From contig CATLHF010000004.1 in the NCBI GenBank assembly GCA_949948835.1, positions 40,609 to 104,608 on the forward strand: a stretch of DNA of 64,000 nt, in the 5' to 3' direction. The notes under the pieces are model-generated. The model searched no databases, was not told the DNA's origin, and was given only the letters and a program-made list of their open reading frames with translations. Source of the stretch: an uncultured Clostridia bacterium (GTDB lineage Bacteria; Bacillota; Clostridia; TANB77; CAG-508). Both the position numbers and the translations under genes were made by a program. Numbering within the stretch: position 1 is the stretch's first letter; each line of letters opens with the position of its first letter. Positions 1 to 9,976 of this stretch are shown here, piece by piece.

Positions 1-698
1 CAACTTCAGGTGGAGGAGTAAAAAATAGAGTTATAGAAGTAGAAGCGACAGAAAAAGTAATTTCTGATGGTAACTTTATAAGTAACTTTGTAAGAAAAAA
101 TTATGGACATGCTGGTAAAGAATTTATAAAAAATATTCCTAAACAAGAGGAATTGCAGCAAAGATATAGGGAGATATTTCAAAACATTTTAAAAGAAACA
201 GATACAACAGATAAACAAGCAATGGCAATGGCAACAATACTTTTAGCAGACGAAATATCTACAGATTTAATATTTAAAGATGAAAAGCTAACGATAAATG
301 ATGTAAGTAAATGGCTTACAAGTGCAAAAGAAGTTGATGTTTCTACAAGAGCATATGAATGGACAATGAACTGGATTTCACAAAACATTAATAGATTTAG
401 AGAAAATGAAAATGGAGAAATCTGGGGAAAATATATTGAAGATGAAGATATATGTTTAGTAAATAAAAGTTTATATGCTGAAGCATTAAATAAAGCAGGT
501 TTTGATTTTACTGCAGTAATAAGAAATTTTGCAGATAGAAATCAGATAGAAAGAAATTCTCAAGGAAAATTTACACACCAAACTAAAGCATTTGGAGTAA
601 AAGCAAATTATATAAAATTTAGATTAGAGCCGGAGAAATCAGATCTTGCTTATGAAGAAAACTATAAACAAGAACAGATGGAAGATTTACCATTTTAG
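1..698 (+). CDS. C-terminal part of phage DUF927-like replication/helicase protein (truncated by window start)
   Basis: Frame 3 is open from base 3 (TSGGGVKNRVIEVEATEKVISDGNF...) into the listed 153..698 ORF; position in phage replication module. Confidence 0.6.
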   Translation, partial: TSGGGVKNRVIEVEATEKVISDGNFISNFVRKNYGHAGKEFIKNIPKQEELQQRYREIFQNILKETDTTDKQAMAMATILLADEISTDLIFKDEKLTINDVSKWLTSAKEVDVSTRAYEWTMNWISQNINRFRENENGEIWGKYIEDEDICLVNKSLYAEALNKAGFDFTAVIRNFADRNQIERNSQGKFTHQTKAFGVKANYIKFRLEPEKSDLAYEENYKQEQMEDLPF

Positions 699-710
699 GA
701 GGAAAAAACA

Positions 711-911
711 ATGTGCTATTCAGGTAAATGTATATATGAAAATTATATGGGAGATTGTACCGCATCAAGTAAAATAAAAAGTCCTTGTAGAAAAGGTCAC
801 AGAATAGGAAAAATAGAAGTAATTAAATTAAAAATTAAAGGACTTATGCTTAAAATAAAATACAAAACAAGCAAAAAATATAGAAATGAAATAGATAATT
901 TACCTTTTTAG
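711..911 (+). CDS. small phage protein, unknown function
   Basis: 66 aa ORF with GGAGG RBS just upstream. Confidence 0.4.
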   Translation: MCYSGKCIYENYMGDCTASSKIKSPCRKGHRIGKIEVIKLKIKGLMLKIKYKTSKKYRNEIDNLPF

Positions 912-1172
912 GTCTTACTTAAAACTAAAAGGTAAGCCTAAGGTAAGACCAGCTTAAGATATAGAACCGAGCTAGTTACATAAAATAAAAATATAAAAGT
1001 CTTACCTCTTACAAAATAATAATATACATATGGGAATTTTTATTAAAATCTGAAAATAAAAACTTTCATAAAAAATATAAATATATTCACGGAAAAAGGT
1101 AAGACAGGTAAGACCTATATATAAATTGCATATTTGAGGTATATAAAAAAATAAAATTGGAGGTAAGACCAA

Positions 1173-1562
1173 ATGAAAAATAAGGAACAAATAATAAATG
1201 ATTCTATAAAACTTGAAACACCTCCTGCAGATTATAATTTATTAGAAATACATTGTTTTTTAGCATTAAAACAACTATTAGTTATGTTTCATAATAAGCA
1301 GATAACTACTGAAAATGCTAGTAAAACAAAGCAACTAATATTAGCAGATTATGAAAAGAGATGGAAGGAATATGAATTTCAAACATCAATGTTTCAGGAA
1401 CATATAGATCATATAAGAAATACAGAAGATGCAAGAACAAAATTAAGAAAAATGTTAAATGGAAAAGCGGAAGAAGCCAAACCAATAACAGAAGAAAGAT
1501 TATGCGAAACAATAAATTTATGTATGGAAATTATAAGTACAGTATTTAAGGGGGAATTTTAA
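1173..1562 (+). CDS. hypothetical phage protein
   Basis: 129 aa ORF, RBS GGAGG, collinear with neighbours. Confidence 0.55.
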   Translation: MKNKEQIINDSIKLETPPADYNLLEIHCFLALKQLLVMFHNKQITTENASKTKQLILADYEKRWKEYEFQTSMFQEHIDHIRNTEDARTKLRKMLNGKAEEAKPITEERLCETINLCMEIISTVFKGEF

Positions 1563-1565
1563 AAA

Positions 1566-1775
1566 ATGGAAGACAAAAAAGAAAATAAAATTGGATTAAT
1601 AAAAGTAGAGGTAATTGCAAATTTAGATTCATTATCAGATGAACACAATCAAATAGAAATAGAAACAGAATTTGAATTTAATGAAAATCTAATAAGAAAA
1701 GATGTAAAGGAATTAGTTGAACAATTTACATCAGGATTAAATAATTATTTGAATGATGGTGATAGCAATGAATAA
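1566..1775 (+). CDS. hypothetical phage protein
   Basis: 69 aa ORF, tightly packed between neighbours. Confidence 0.45.
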   Translation: MEDKKENKIGLIKVEVIANLDSLSDEHNQIEIETEFEFNENLIRKDVKELVEQFTSGLNNYLNDGDSNE

Positions 1776-2172
1776 ACCAAGAATATGTAGATATTGTGGA
1801 GGTCCAGTTGTATTTACATCAAATGCAGAAATATATGGTAGAGAATATGGCGAGGGCAAATGTTATCTATGTAGAAATTGTAGGGCATTTGTAGGAGTTC
1901 ATCCAGGAACTGACACACCACTTGGAACTTTAGCAAATAATGAACTTAGACAATATAGAAAAACAGCACATTACTGGTTTGACCAAATTTGGAGAAAGCC
2001 ATTAAGAATTACAACAAGATATAAAGCATATGGATGGCTAGCTGAACAATTAGGAATATCAAGAGAATATACACATATTGGTATGTTTGAAAAAGAAGAA
2101 TGTGAAGAAACAGTCAGACTTTCACGAGAAAGAATAGAAAAATATCAAATGAAAAGAGGTGAGAAATTTTGA
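1765..2172 (+). CDS. phage zinc-finger protein (DUF3268-like)
   Basis: CRYCGGPVVF...CYLCRNCRAFVGVHPGTDTPLGTLAN pattern. Confidence 0.65.
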   Translation, partial: AMNKPRICRYCGGPVVFTSNAEIYGREYGEGKCYLCRNCRAFVGVHPGTDTPLGTLANNELRQYRKTAHYWFDQIWRKPLRITTRYKAYGWLAEQLGISREYTHIGMFEKEECEETVRLSRERIEKYQMKRGEKF

Positions 2173-3672
2173 AATTAGAATTAAGAGATTATCAAAAAGA
2201 ATGCTTGGGGTTAATAGATAATTTACAACCAGGATCGTACTTAATACAAATGGCAACTGGATGTGGAAAAACGGCAACATTTACAAACATAAAAAGAAAA
2301 GGTCGTGTACTAGTCCTAGCACATAGAGAAGAACTAGTAACACAACCAATTAAATACTATGACTGTCCTGTGGGAATTGAAATGGCGAATCACAAATCAC
2401 ACGGAGAACCAGTCGTAATAGCATCAGTACAAAGTATAGTACATAGATTAGAAAATTTCAAGCCTACAGAATTTGACATGATAATAACAGATGAAGCACA
2501 TCATGCTGCAGCATCGACTTATAGAAAAGTATATGAATATTTTAAGCCAAGATTACACTTAGGATTTACAGCTACTCCTAACAGACGGCGATAATGTAAG
2601 ACTTGATGATATATACCAAGATATCATATTTGAGAAGGATCTTAAGTGGGCTATAAAAAATAAATACTTAACAGATATTTACTGTATGAGAGTAAATATT
2701 GGATATGACATAAGTAAAGTTGCAAGAAAAATGGGAGATTTTGCACCAGGGGAACTTGAAGAAGTAATGAATCAGGATGTATTAAATAATGCAATAGCAG
2801 AGGCTTACAAGAAATATGCGAAAGGACAAACTTTAATATTTGCTTGTAGTGTAGATCATGCAGAAGCAATTGCAGAAAAAATACCAGGAGCAATAGCAGT
2901 AACTGCAAAAACAAAAAATAGAGAGGAACTTATTAGAAAGTTTACAAATAGAGAAATACCTGTACTTGTAAATTGTATGATTTTTACTGAAGGAACAGAT
3001 ATGCCGTTAGTTGAAACTGTAATGATAGCAAGACCAACGAGCAACAGCAGTTTATATACACAAATGGTAGGTAGAGGCTTAAGACTTTATCCAGGAAAAG
3101 ATAAATTGACATTGATAGATTTAGTAGGAACAACAGGAAGAGCTAATCTTTGTACTGCACCAACATTAATAGGGGTTGACCTAAATGGAGTACCAACAAG
3201 CAAACAAGATGAAATACAAGGAGACTTATTTGAATTACCTGACTTAATTGCAAAAAAAGCGGATTGTCCATCATCTTGGATAAGAAATATTGAAATAGTA
3301 AATATATGGGCTAAAGAACAAAGCTATAAAACTCACGATGTAAACTATTTCAAAATGCCTAATGGTAATATGGTAGTATTTATTCCAAAAAGAAAAATAG
3401 TAATTCCAGCACAAGATGAACTTGGAAAAACCATATGGAATGGAAAAAAAGTAAGTATGCAAAAAGCATTTGATGAAGTTTATCTATATTTAAAAGAAAA
3501 TCATTCAAGCGAAGAATATATATGGAATGTAAAAATGATGAGACAATGGGGCAAAGTACCAGCAAGCGAAAAACAAGTTAGCATGATCAAAAGGTTTATG
3601 AAAGATTTTGACACAGAAAATTTAAACAAAATGCAAGCAACACAAATTTTAAATAGGTTATTTTATAGGTAG
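2169..3672 (+). CDS. phage DEAD/DEAH-box helicase, split by +1 frameshift at CGG (2586-2588)
   Basis: ORF1 has Walker A (MATGCGKTAT), DEAH (ITDEAHH), GFTATPNR; ORF2 continues helicase C-domain (NCMIFTEGTDMP..., QMVGRGLRLYPGK). Skipping C2586 joins ...GFTATPNR-GDNVRLDDIYQDIIFEKDLKWAIKNKYL... without a stop. Confidence 0.85.
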
Positions 3673-3681
3673 GTGATAAAT

Positions 3682-4026
3682 ATGAATATAGATTCTTATG
3701 GAGAAGTAATAAATGGAGAAAATACATATAAAGAAATTGCTAATAATTTAAGAATAGGTAAAAGTGTAATTATAGGCTGGACAGATGAAAAATATACACA
3801 TTTAGATTTGTTATTTAATTATCATACATTAAAAGAAGGAACATTGCAAAGAGGACTAAGAGGAAATGAATTATATATATCAATAATAAGTATGGGAGCA
3901 TTTGGATTTAATACAAACAACAATGATAAAGCAGAAGGATATATTTCAGAAAAATTAAATATACATGGAGAACCCACTGTAACAAAGCTGACAGAATTAA
4001 TAAATAATATAATAAAAAGATTGTAG
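3682..4026 (+). CDS. hypothetical phage protein
   Basis: ORF track, collinear; ATG at 3682 after GTAGGTGATAAAT. Confidence 0.5.
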   Translation: MNIDSYGEVINGENTYKEIANNLRIGKSVIIGWTDEKYTHLDLLFNYHTLKEGTLQRGLRGNELYISIISMGAFGFNTNNNDKAEGYISEKLNIHGEPTVTKLTELINNIIKRL

Positions 4027-4035
4027 GTGATAAAA

Positions 4036-4347
4036 ATGAGTAAAAAAGGATTTGATTTTAGACTAGAGATAGAAAATGTAAAAGACGATGAAGAGTTTAA
4101 TAACAATAAAACTTTAATAGAAGAAATAAAAAATCTATTTGCAAATACTCCGTTTCCATTAGAAGGAGCAGGATTTTGTGAGAATAGACAATATTTAATA
4201 GTTTCTGGACAAGTTTGTAGAGAAAGTAAAAAAGAAGCACAAGCGGAATATACAATATTTAAAGAGAAACTATTACGAATTTTTAAGAAATACTATAAAA
4301 AAATAAAGTTAAACGATATTTTTGTAGCATATTTTACAACAAGATAA
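4036..4347 (+). CDS. hypothetical phage protein
   Basis: ORF track, collinear; RBS GTAGGTGATAAAA. Confidence 0.5.
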   Translation: MSKKGFDFRLEIENVKDDEEFNNNKTLIEEIKNLFANTPFPLEGAGFCENRQYLIVSGQVCRESKKEAQAEYTIFKEKLLRIFKKYYKKIKLNDIFVAYFTTR

Positions 4348-4359
4348 GAAGGTGATTAG

Positions 4360-4782
4360 ATGCCAAGAAGAGGATATCAATTTGAAAATCAAATTCAAAA
4401 AGTATGTGATTATGTAGAAGCAATAGGTGGACATGCTCACAAGAATCATGCAGAACGATTACAAGATGGAACTTACATAAAAGGAGAGCCTTTTGACTAT
4501 GAAATATTTTTACCAGGATATATGGCTGTATTTGATGCTAAAGAATGTAAAACAAGACAATGGAGAATGGTCGATAAAGATATTCGTCAATGTAATGAAA
4601 TGAAAAAATGTAAAAATGCAGGAATTAAAGCATATTTTCTTATATGTTTTGAAGGACATGATGTAAGAATGATTGATGTTGATACAGCTATTGCATCATT
4701 AAAAGCAGGAAGAAAAACAATAAAAGCTGAAGGTAATCCTAATTGGGATTTAATAAAAATATTAGGAGGTAAACAAAAGTGA
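4360..4782 (+). CDS. RecU/Holliday-junction-resolvase-like phage nuclease
   Basis: PRRGYQFENQIQ...GEPFDYEIFLPGYMAVFDAKECKTRQW...F nuclease-fold pattern. Confidence 0.65.
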   Translation: MPRRGYQFENQIQKVCDYVEAIGGHAHKNHAERLQDGTYIKGEPFDYEIFLPGYMAVFDAKECKTRQWRMVDKDIRQCNEMKKCKNAGIKAYFLICFEGHDVRMIDVDTAIASLKAGRKTIKAEGNPNWDLIKILGGKQK

Positions 4783-5180
4783 AATGTGGTGATAAAGAAT
4801 GGCAACATTGCAGAGTAGAAAAGATGGGATGCACAGGATGTTATTATGATGAAATAGATATAAATGAATATGTAAGAACAGAGTCAGGTGACATTTTTAT
4901 AGTTGATGAAAACAAAAAAGTATTACAAGGATTAAAATTTCTTGATGTTCAATATGGGAAGATAACAAAACATAGTAAAAATATAAAAGACATAGTTGGG
5001 TATAGAGATCTAATCGTTTATAAGGTAAATGGAAAACAACATAAAGATTTTATAAGAAAAGTAAATGGACATTTGCAAATTGAGTTTTGGAGTTTAGATC
5101 AAATTGAAATATTAAAAATTGTAACCAGAGAAAAATTATTAAATAATATATTTGAAGTAGAAAAGGAAATATTGGAATGA
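4779..5180 (+). CDS. hypothetical phage protein
   Basis: ORF overlapping the upstream stop; Cys-containing N-terminus CRVEKMGCTGCYYDE. Confidence 0.5.
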   Translation: MKCGDKEWQHCRVEKMGCTGCYYDEIDINEYVRTESGDIFIVDENKKVLQGLKFLDVQYGKITKHSKNIKDIVGYRDLIVYKVNGKQHKDFIRKVNGHLQIEFWSLDQIEILKIVTREKLLNNIFEVEKEILE

Positions 5181-5620
5181 AAGTATTTAGATTTATGAGC
5201 AAAGTAGAATTTGAAAAATATAAACACAATTTTACTTTACGAAATGATAAAAAACACGATGGCAAAACAAATTCAATAGGATTTTGTTTCTTAAATTTAG
5301 AAGAATATACACCTGAAGAAGCAATGCATTTTCTAAGTGGAATTGTAAGTTTTGATATATGTGCAGTATTTGAAACAGAAGAAAAACTAAATAAAACTTA
5401 TGGAATATATGCAAAACCGATAGATCCAACAGGAAATATTATGGCTGATATAATTAATTTACTTTCAGGATTTAATGATCACTTTAAAGCTAATGAATAT
5501 TGCATAACAAGTTATAACAAAGAAAAATTTAAGTTATTAAAGTATAGTGAAAATATTTGGAAACAATGGAATCCAACTGAGATACAAGAAAATTTAAAAT
5601 GGAAGGAAGTGAGCGGATGA
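5177..5620 (+). CDS. hypothetical phage protein
   Basis: ORF overlapping previous stop (ATGA). Confidence 0.5.
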   Translation: MKVFRFMSKVEFEKYKHNFTLRNDKKHDGKTNSIGFCFLNLEEYTPEEAMHFLSGIVSFDICAVFETEEKLNKTYGIYAKPIDPTGNIMADIINLLSGFNDHFKANEYCITSYNKEKFKLLKYSENIWKQWNPTEIQENLKWKEVSG

Positions 5621-6438
5621 ATAGAGAAGAAAAAATAATGAAAAGAGTTCAGGAACACTATGATTATTTAAAACAAAAAGGCTATGAAATAGTATTTCTG
5701 GCATTACAAGGCTCACAAAATTATGAATTAGATGTATATGATGAAAATTATATATCAGATGTAGATACAAAAGCAGTAATATTACCATCATTTGAAGACT
5801 TTGTTTATAATAGAGAGCCTAAAAGTAAGACTTTGGTATTAGAAAATAATGAACATATTGATGTGAAAGATATAAGAGTAATGTTCGAAACATATAAAAA
5901 GCAAAATGTAAATTTTATAGAAACATTATTTACTGAATTTAAAATTGTAAATCCAAAATATAAAGATTTAGTCCAACCATTGTTTGATAATGCTGAAGAA
6001 GTTGCACATATAAATAATAATCAAGCAATTAGATGTATGGCAGGAATGAGTAAGGAGAAATTAAAAGCGTTGAAACATCCATATCCAACAATAGTAGATA
6101 AAATTAATAAATATGGATATGATCCAAAACAATTACATCATATTTTAAGAATGAATGATTTTATAAAAAAATATGCAATATTAAGAAAACCATACAAAGA
6201 ATGTTTAATTCCTGACAATAAAGAATATTTAATACAGATAAAAAAAGGAATTTTATCTGAAGAAGATGCAACAAAATTAGCAATAGAAACAGATGAAGAT
6301 ACTTATGATGTTAAAACTTGGGCAATTGGTTTTGATAATGCACCAGATGAAATAAATCAAAAAGGATTAGATATATTAAATAAAATTAAAATTGATTTAT
6401 TAGAAAAGAAATTTAAAGAAGATTTGGGGGTGAAATAG
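5617..6438 (+). CDS. predicted nucleotidyltransferase (DNA polymerase beta superfamily)
   Basis: LALQGSQNYELDVYDENYISDVDTKAVILPS matches GSxNYxL...SDxDxK signature; start placed at ATGA overlap. Confidence 0.75.
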   Translation: MNREEKIMKRVQEHYDYLKQKGYEIVFLALQGSQNYELDVYDENYISDVDTKAVILPSFEDFVYNREPKSKTLVLENNEHIDVKDIRVMFETYKKQNVNFIETLFTEFKIVNPKYKDLVQPLFDNAEEVAHINNNQAIRCMAGMSKEKLKALKHPYPTIVDKINKYGYDPKQLHHILRMNDFIKKYAILRKPYKECLIPDNKEYLIQIKKGILSEEDATKLAIETDEDTYDVKTWAIGFDNAPDEINQKGLDILNKIKIDLLEKKFKEDLGVK

Positions 6439-6440
6439 TT

Positions 6441-6953
6441 ATGGAGATTTTTGTAACATCAGATTTACATTTTGGACATAAAAACATAATTAAATATGAG
6501 AATAGACCATATGAAAATATAGAAGAAATGGACAAAGATTTAATCCAAAAATGGAATGATACTGTAGGAAAAAATGATTTAGTTTATGTTTTAGGAGATT
6601 TTAGTTGGTATAAAGGTGAAAAAACTAATGAAATTTTAAAACAACTAAATGGAAAAAAAGCATTGATAATAGGAAATCATGATTGTAACTTCTTGAAAGA
6701 TAAGAAATTTGATACAACATTATTTGAAGAAATTGAATACTACAAAGAGTTTAAGTACAACAAAAAAGTATATGTATTGTTTCATTATCCAATAGCAGAG
6801 CATAATGGAAAAATGCATGGATATATACATTTATATGGGCATATTCATACAATGGATTTAGAACTAGAAAAAGCCTTAATACCATTAGCCTACAATGTAG
6901 GAGTAGATAGGAATGGATATAGGCCAATAAATATAAAAAAATATGATATATGA
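6441..6953 (+). CDS. calcineurin-like metallophosphoesterase
   Basis: TSDLHFGHKNI, LGDFSW, IIGNHD, HYP, YGHIH motifs. Confidence 0.85.
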   Translation: MEIFVTSDLHFGHKNIIKYENRPYENIEEMDKDLIQKWNDTVGKNDLVYVLGDFSWYKGEKTNEILKQLNGKKALIIGNHDCNFLKDKKFDTTLFEEIEYYKEFKYNKKVYVLFHYPIAEHNGKMHGYIHLYGHIHTMDLELEKALIPLAYNVGVDRNGYRPINIKKYDI

Positions 6954-6978
6954 TGTTAAAGATAGGGAGGAAAATAGA

Positions 6979-7518
6979 ATGAAAAAAATATTAATAGGCT
7001 TAGGAATTATATTAGGAATAATTTTAATGATAATAGGTATGTTTGTTGGAATTAACAATACTGCAATCAATTTAGAGGAACAAATTAAAGAAAGTAAATC
7101 AAGTATAAATATTCAAGAAAAAAGAAGAGAAGATTTAATTTACAATTTAGTAGATACTGTTGAAAGTTATAATAAATATGAACAAGATACAATGACGAAG
7201 ATTGTAGAAGCCAGGGCAAAAGCAAGTAATGGAAATGTTGAAGAAGCAGAAATATTAATTAATGCAGTTGCAGAACAATATCCTGAATTAAAAAGTAATG
7301 AAAATTATAAAACTTTAATGACGGAGTTGGCAGTAACAGAAAATTTAATTGCAGAACATAGAAATAATTATAATATTCAAGTTAAACAATATAATAAACA
7401 CATTAAAACATTTCCTAATAGTATGATTCTTAATATGATGGGATATGAAAAGTTAGATAATACATATTTAGAATATAAAGCTTCAGAGGATGCACCAAGG
7501 AATCTATTTGGAGAATAG
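6979..7518 (+). CDS. lemA: LemA family protein
   Basis: N-terminal TM then KRREDLIYNLVDTVESYNKYEQDTMTKIVEARAKA...YPELKSNENYKTLMTELAVTENLIAEHRNNYNIQVKQYNKHIKTFPNSM: classic LemA pattern. Confidence 0.9.
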   Translation: MKKILIGLGIILGIILMIIGMFVGINNTAINLEEQIKESKSSINIQEKRREDLIYNLVDTVESYNKYEQDTMTKIVEARAKASNGNVEEAEILINAVAEQYPELKSNENYKTLMTELAVTENLIAEHRNNYNIQVKQYNKHIKTFPNSMILNMMGYEKLDNTYLEYKASEDAPRNLFGE

Positions 7519-7528
7519 AGGTGTAAAG

Positions 7529-8284
7529 ATGAATTTTGAAGGTTTCGAAATTACATTTAGAGAAATTTTAGTAAGTATCGCAATAACATTAGTTTTAATA
7601 GGAATAGGATTTTTTATATCTGGTGCTATTGAAGATGTAATTAATGAAAGTAATGAAAGATATTATAAAGCATTAAAAATAAATAATGATCAAGAAATGT
7701 TTAAATATGCAATAAAAACCAACATAGGCTATACATTAGCACAAGGAAAAGTACAAGCAATTGAAGGTGTTTCAATTGAAGATATAAATGGAAAGTATTT
7801 TAAAATAAAGAAAGTAAAAGAAAAATATACAAAACATACAAGACAAGTAGCACATACAAGAACAGTAGGAAATAAGACAGAAACATATTATACAACAGAA
7901 GAATATTGGACATGGGATTATGCTGGCCAAGAAGAATTTCATACAGCTAAATTTAATTTTCTAGGTATTGATTTTAGTTATGAAACAATAAATTTTTGTA
8001 ATGAAAGTTATAAAGAAACAAAAAGTGGTGGACATCATATAAGATATAAATATTATACAATACCATTTGAATTTGAAGGTACACTTTTTACATATATAAA
8101 TGATAATACTATAAATCAAAATACATTTTCAATAAATAATACAATAGAAAATATTATTAATCAAAAAGAAAAAGATCTTAATTTAAGCAAAGGTATGTTT
8201 TGGTTTATATGGATAATTTTTATAGGATTTATAGATTTTGGATATATGTATTTAGAAAATAATTATTTAGAAGATAATAAATAA
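7529..8284 (+). CDS. two-TM membrane protein adjacent to LemA
   Basis: N- and C-terminal hydrophobic segments; middle region KEKYTKHTRQVAHTRTVGNKTETYYTTEEYWTWDY. Confidence 0.6.
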   Translation: MNFEGFEITFREILVSIAITLVLIGIGFFISGAIEDVINESNERYYKALKINNDQEMFKYAIKTNIGYTLAQGKVQAIEGVSIEDINGKYFKIKKVKEKYTKHTRQVAHTRTVGNKTETYYTTEEYWTWDYAGQEEFHTAKFNFLGIDFSYETINFCNESYKETKSGGHHIRYKYYTIPFEFEGTLFTYINDNTINQNTFSINNTIENIINQKEKDLNLSKGMFWFIWIIFIGFIDFGYMYLENNYLEDNK

Positions 8285-8307
8285 AAATGTTAGGAGGGCT
8301 CAAAAAT

Positions 8308-8541
8308 ATGAGTAAAAGAAAAGTTAATAAAAGTAAAACTATTATTATTGATGGAGTACAATACATAAAAAATCAAGAAACAGGCAAAGTATATGGAATG
8401 CCAAGAACAGTAACAAACAGAAAGATATTAAGAAATAGATTAAGAATGTTATTAAAAGCACAAGGATATTCAAAGGTAAATAAGTTAATGGCACATTATT
8501 GGAGAAATCCAGAAGTACAGAAAAGAATTGCAGCAATGTAG
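8308..8541 (+). CDS. small phage protein
   Basis: ORF with basic residues; RBS AGGAGGGCT upstream. Confidence 0.45.
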   Translation: MSKRKVNKSKTIIIDGVQYIKNQETGKVYGMPRTVTNRKILRNRLRMLLKAQGYSKVNKLMAHYWRNPEVQKRIAAM

Positions 8542-8553
8542 GAGGACTAAAAG

Positions 8554-8832
8554 ATGAACAAACAGGAAGCCTATAAAATATTAACAGATGATAATCAAGC
8601 TGTATTAGATAGCTCATATCAATTTAATAAAAAATGGGTAGAGGCTTATCATATAGCAGTAAACAATTTGCAGCAAAGTAAAAAAATAATACAAACTAAT
8701 AAAACATATAAGGGTATGTTGCAGAAACAAAATAAAGTTATAGATGCTATGGCAGAAGTAATTTGTGAATTAAATCCATTAAATAAAAATCCACAAGAAG
8801 TAAGAGAATATTTTGAAAAGATAAGTAAATAA
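8554..8832 (+). CDS. hypothetical phage protein
   Basis: RBS GGAGGACTAAAAG then ATG. Confidence 0.5.
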   Translation: MNKQEAYKILTDDNQAVLDSSYQFNKKWVEAYHIAVNNLQQSKKIIQTNKTYKGMLQKQNKVIDAMAEVICELNPLNKNPQEVREYFEKISK

Positions 8833-9074
8833 ATTTATTTACTTACAAATTTAGAAACAAACACGAATAGAAAAAATTGGAGGTGGTTAAAATGGCTATA
8901 ATTAAGGCAATATTCATATTTTTTCTAATATTTTATGCAATAGGAAAGATATTACAATCATTTCCTGAAAAAAATAAAAACATAGAATTAAAATATGAAA
9001 TTATTTACTGTATAGAAATAGCATTAAGTATAATTGGTACAATAATTATATTTAAAGTATAGGAGGTGCAAAAG

Positions 9075-9539
9075 ATGAATTACATAAAAGAAAGTGAAGA
9101 AATCTTAAAAGTACATAGAAAATTGTATTATTCATTACAAACACTAAATAAAAGAAGAAAAAAACTAGTGTTCAATGGAGCACCTAAAATGCCAGGAGCA
9201 ATTGAATATAATAAACCAGCAATACAACATATGGATTATAGTGAAGATACATTTAATGATATGTGTGAAATAATGGATATTAATAGACAAATAGCAGAAA
9301 CGGAAGAAGAAATGAAAATTGTAAATGATATCCTAGAAGAAATAAAAAAAGAAGATGTTACATTAGAGACATTCTTAAGACTAAAATACATAACAGATTA
9401 TAAAAAAAGTATGGGAGAAATAGCACAAGAACTGGGGTATAGTTCAGAGAGTAACAAAACAATATATAATATAAAAACTAGAGCATTAAGAGAATTTGCT
9501 ATTAGATATTTTGGTGCTAGAGGAGCGAAGTCTGTATAA
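9075..9539 (+). CDS. phage late-transcription regulator / sigma-like protein (DUF1492/ArpU-like)
   Basis: C-terminal HTH-like FLRLKYITDYKKSMGEIAQELGYSSESNKTIYNIKTRALREFA; located just upstream of packaging genes. Confidence 0.6.
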   Translation: MNYIKESEEILKVHRKLYYSLQTLNKRRKKLVFNGAPKMPGAIEYNKPAIQHMDYSEDTFNDMCEIMDINRQIAETEEEMKIVNDILEEIKKEDVTLETFLRLKYITDYKKSMGEIAQELGYSSESNKTIYNIKTRALREFAIRYFGARGAKSV

Positions 9540-9644
9540 CAGGAAAAAAAATTACCATAGAAATTTGGAAAATAATATGTTAAATTAGTAGTGATGGAAA
9601 AGCTACTAAAGAATCCATAAAAAATCTCCTTTGTAATATTTTGT

Positions 9645-9676
9645 AAGGTTTGTAGAAATACAAGCCTTATTTTTTT
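9645..9676 (+). terminator. rho-independent terminator upstream of the tRNA
   Basis: AAGGTTTGTA-GAAA-TACAAGCCTT + ATTTTTTT. Confidence 0.8.
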
Positions 9677-9678
9677 AT

Positions 9679-9753
9679 GCAGTGCTTAGTGTAATGGTAG
9701 CATAACAGTCTCCAAAACTGTTGGTAATGGTTCAAATCCATTAGTCTGTGCCA
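9679..9753 (+). tRNA. tRNA-Trp-like (anticodon CCA), prophage-encoded
   Basis: Anticodon arm ACAGT-CTCCAAA-ACTGT, T arm AATGG-TTCAAAT-CCATT, D arm GTGT..GCAT, encoded 3' CCA; acceptor stem pairs only with a bulged base. Confidence 0.75.
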
Positions 9754-9782
9754 ATTATAATAAACAAAAGAGGTATTGCCTA

Positions 9783-9976
9783 TGAATCTGGGTATGTGTA
9801 TGTTAAGGGAATGTAAAGTTTGTAGAAACAAATTAAAATGCTTTAAAGAAGAGGTTGATTATAGTGAATATTCAAAAAATAAAAATAGAAAATCTAAAGC
9901 CGGCGGAATACAATCCAAGAAAAGATCTAAATTCAGAAGACGAAGAATATCAAAAAATAAAAAGAAGTTTAACTGA
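9783..9976 (+). CDS. small Cys-containing phage protein overlapping parB-mtase in another frame
   Basis: MNLGMCMLRECKVCRNKLKCFKEE..; 3' half overlaps the methyltransferase ORF so the end is uncertain. Confidence 0.3.

Noticed and set aside
9679-9753. Idea that the Trp(CCA) tRNA implies UGA=Trp recoding
   Set aside because: Anticodon CCA reads UGG, and TGA is used as a true stop by several genes here (e.g. 5620, 15712, 32170).
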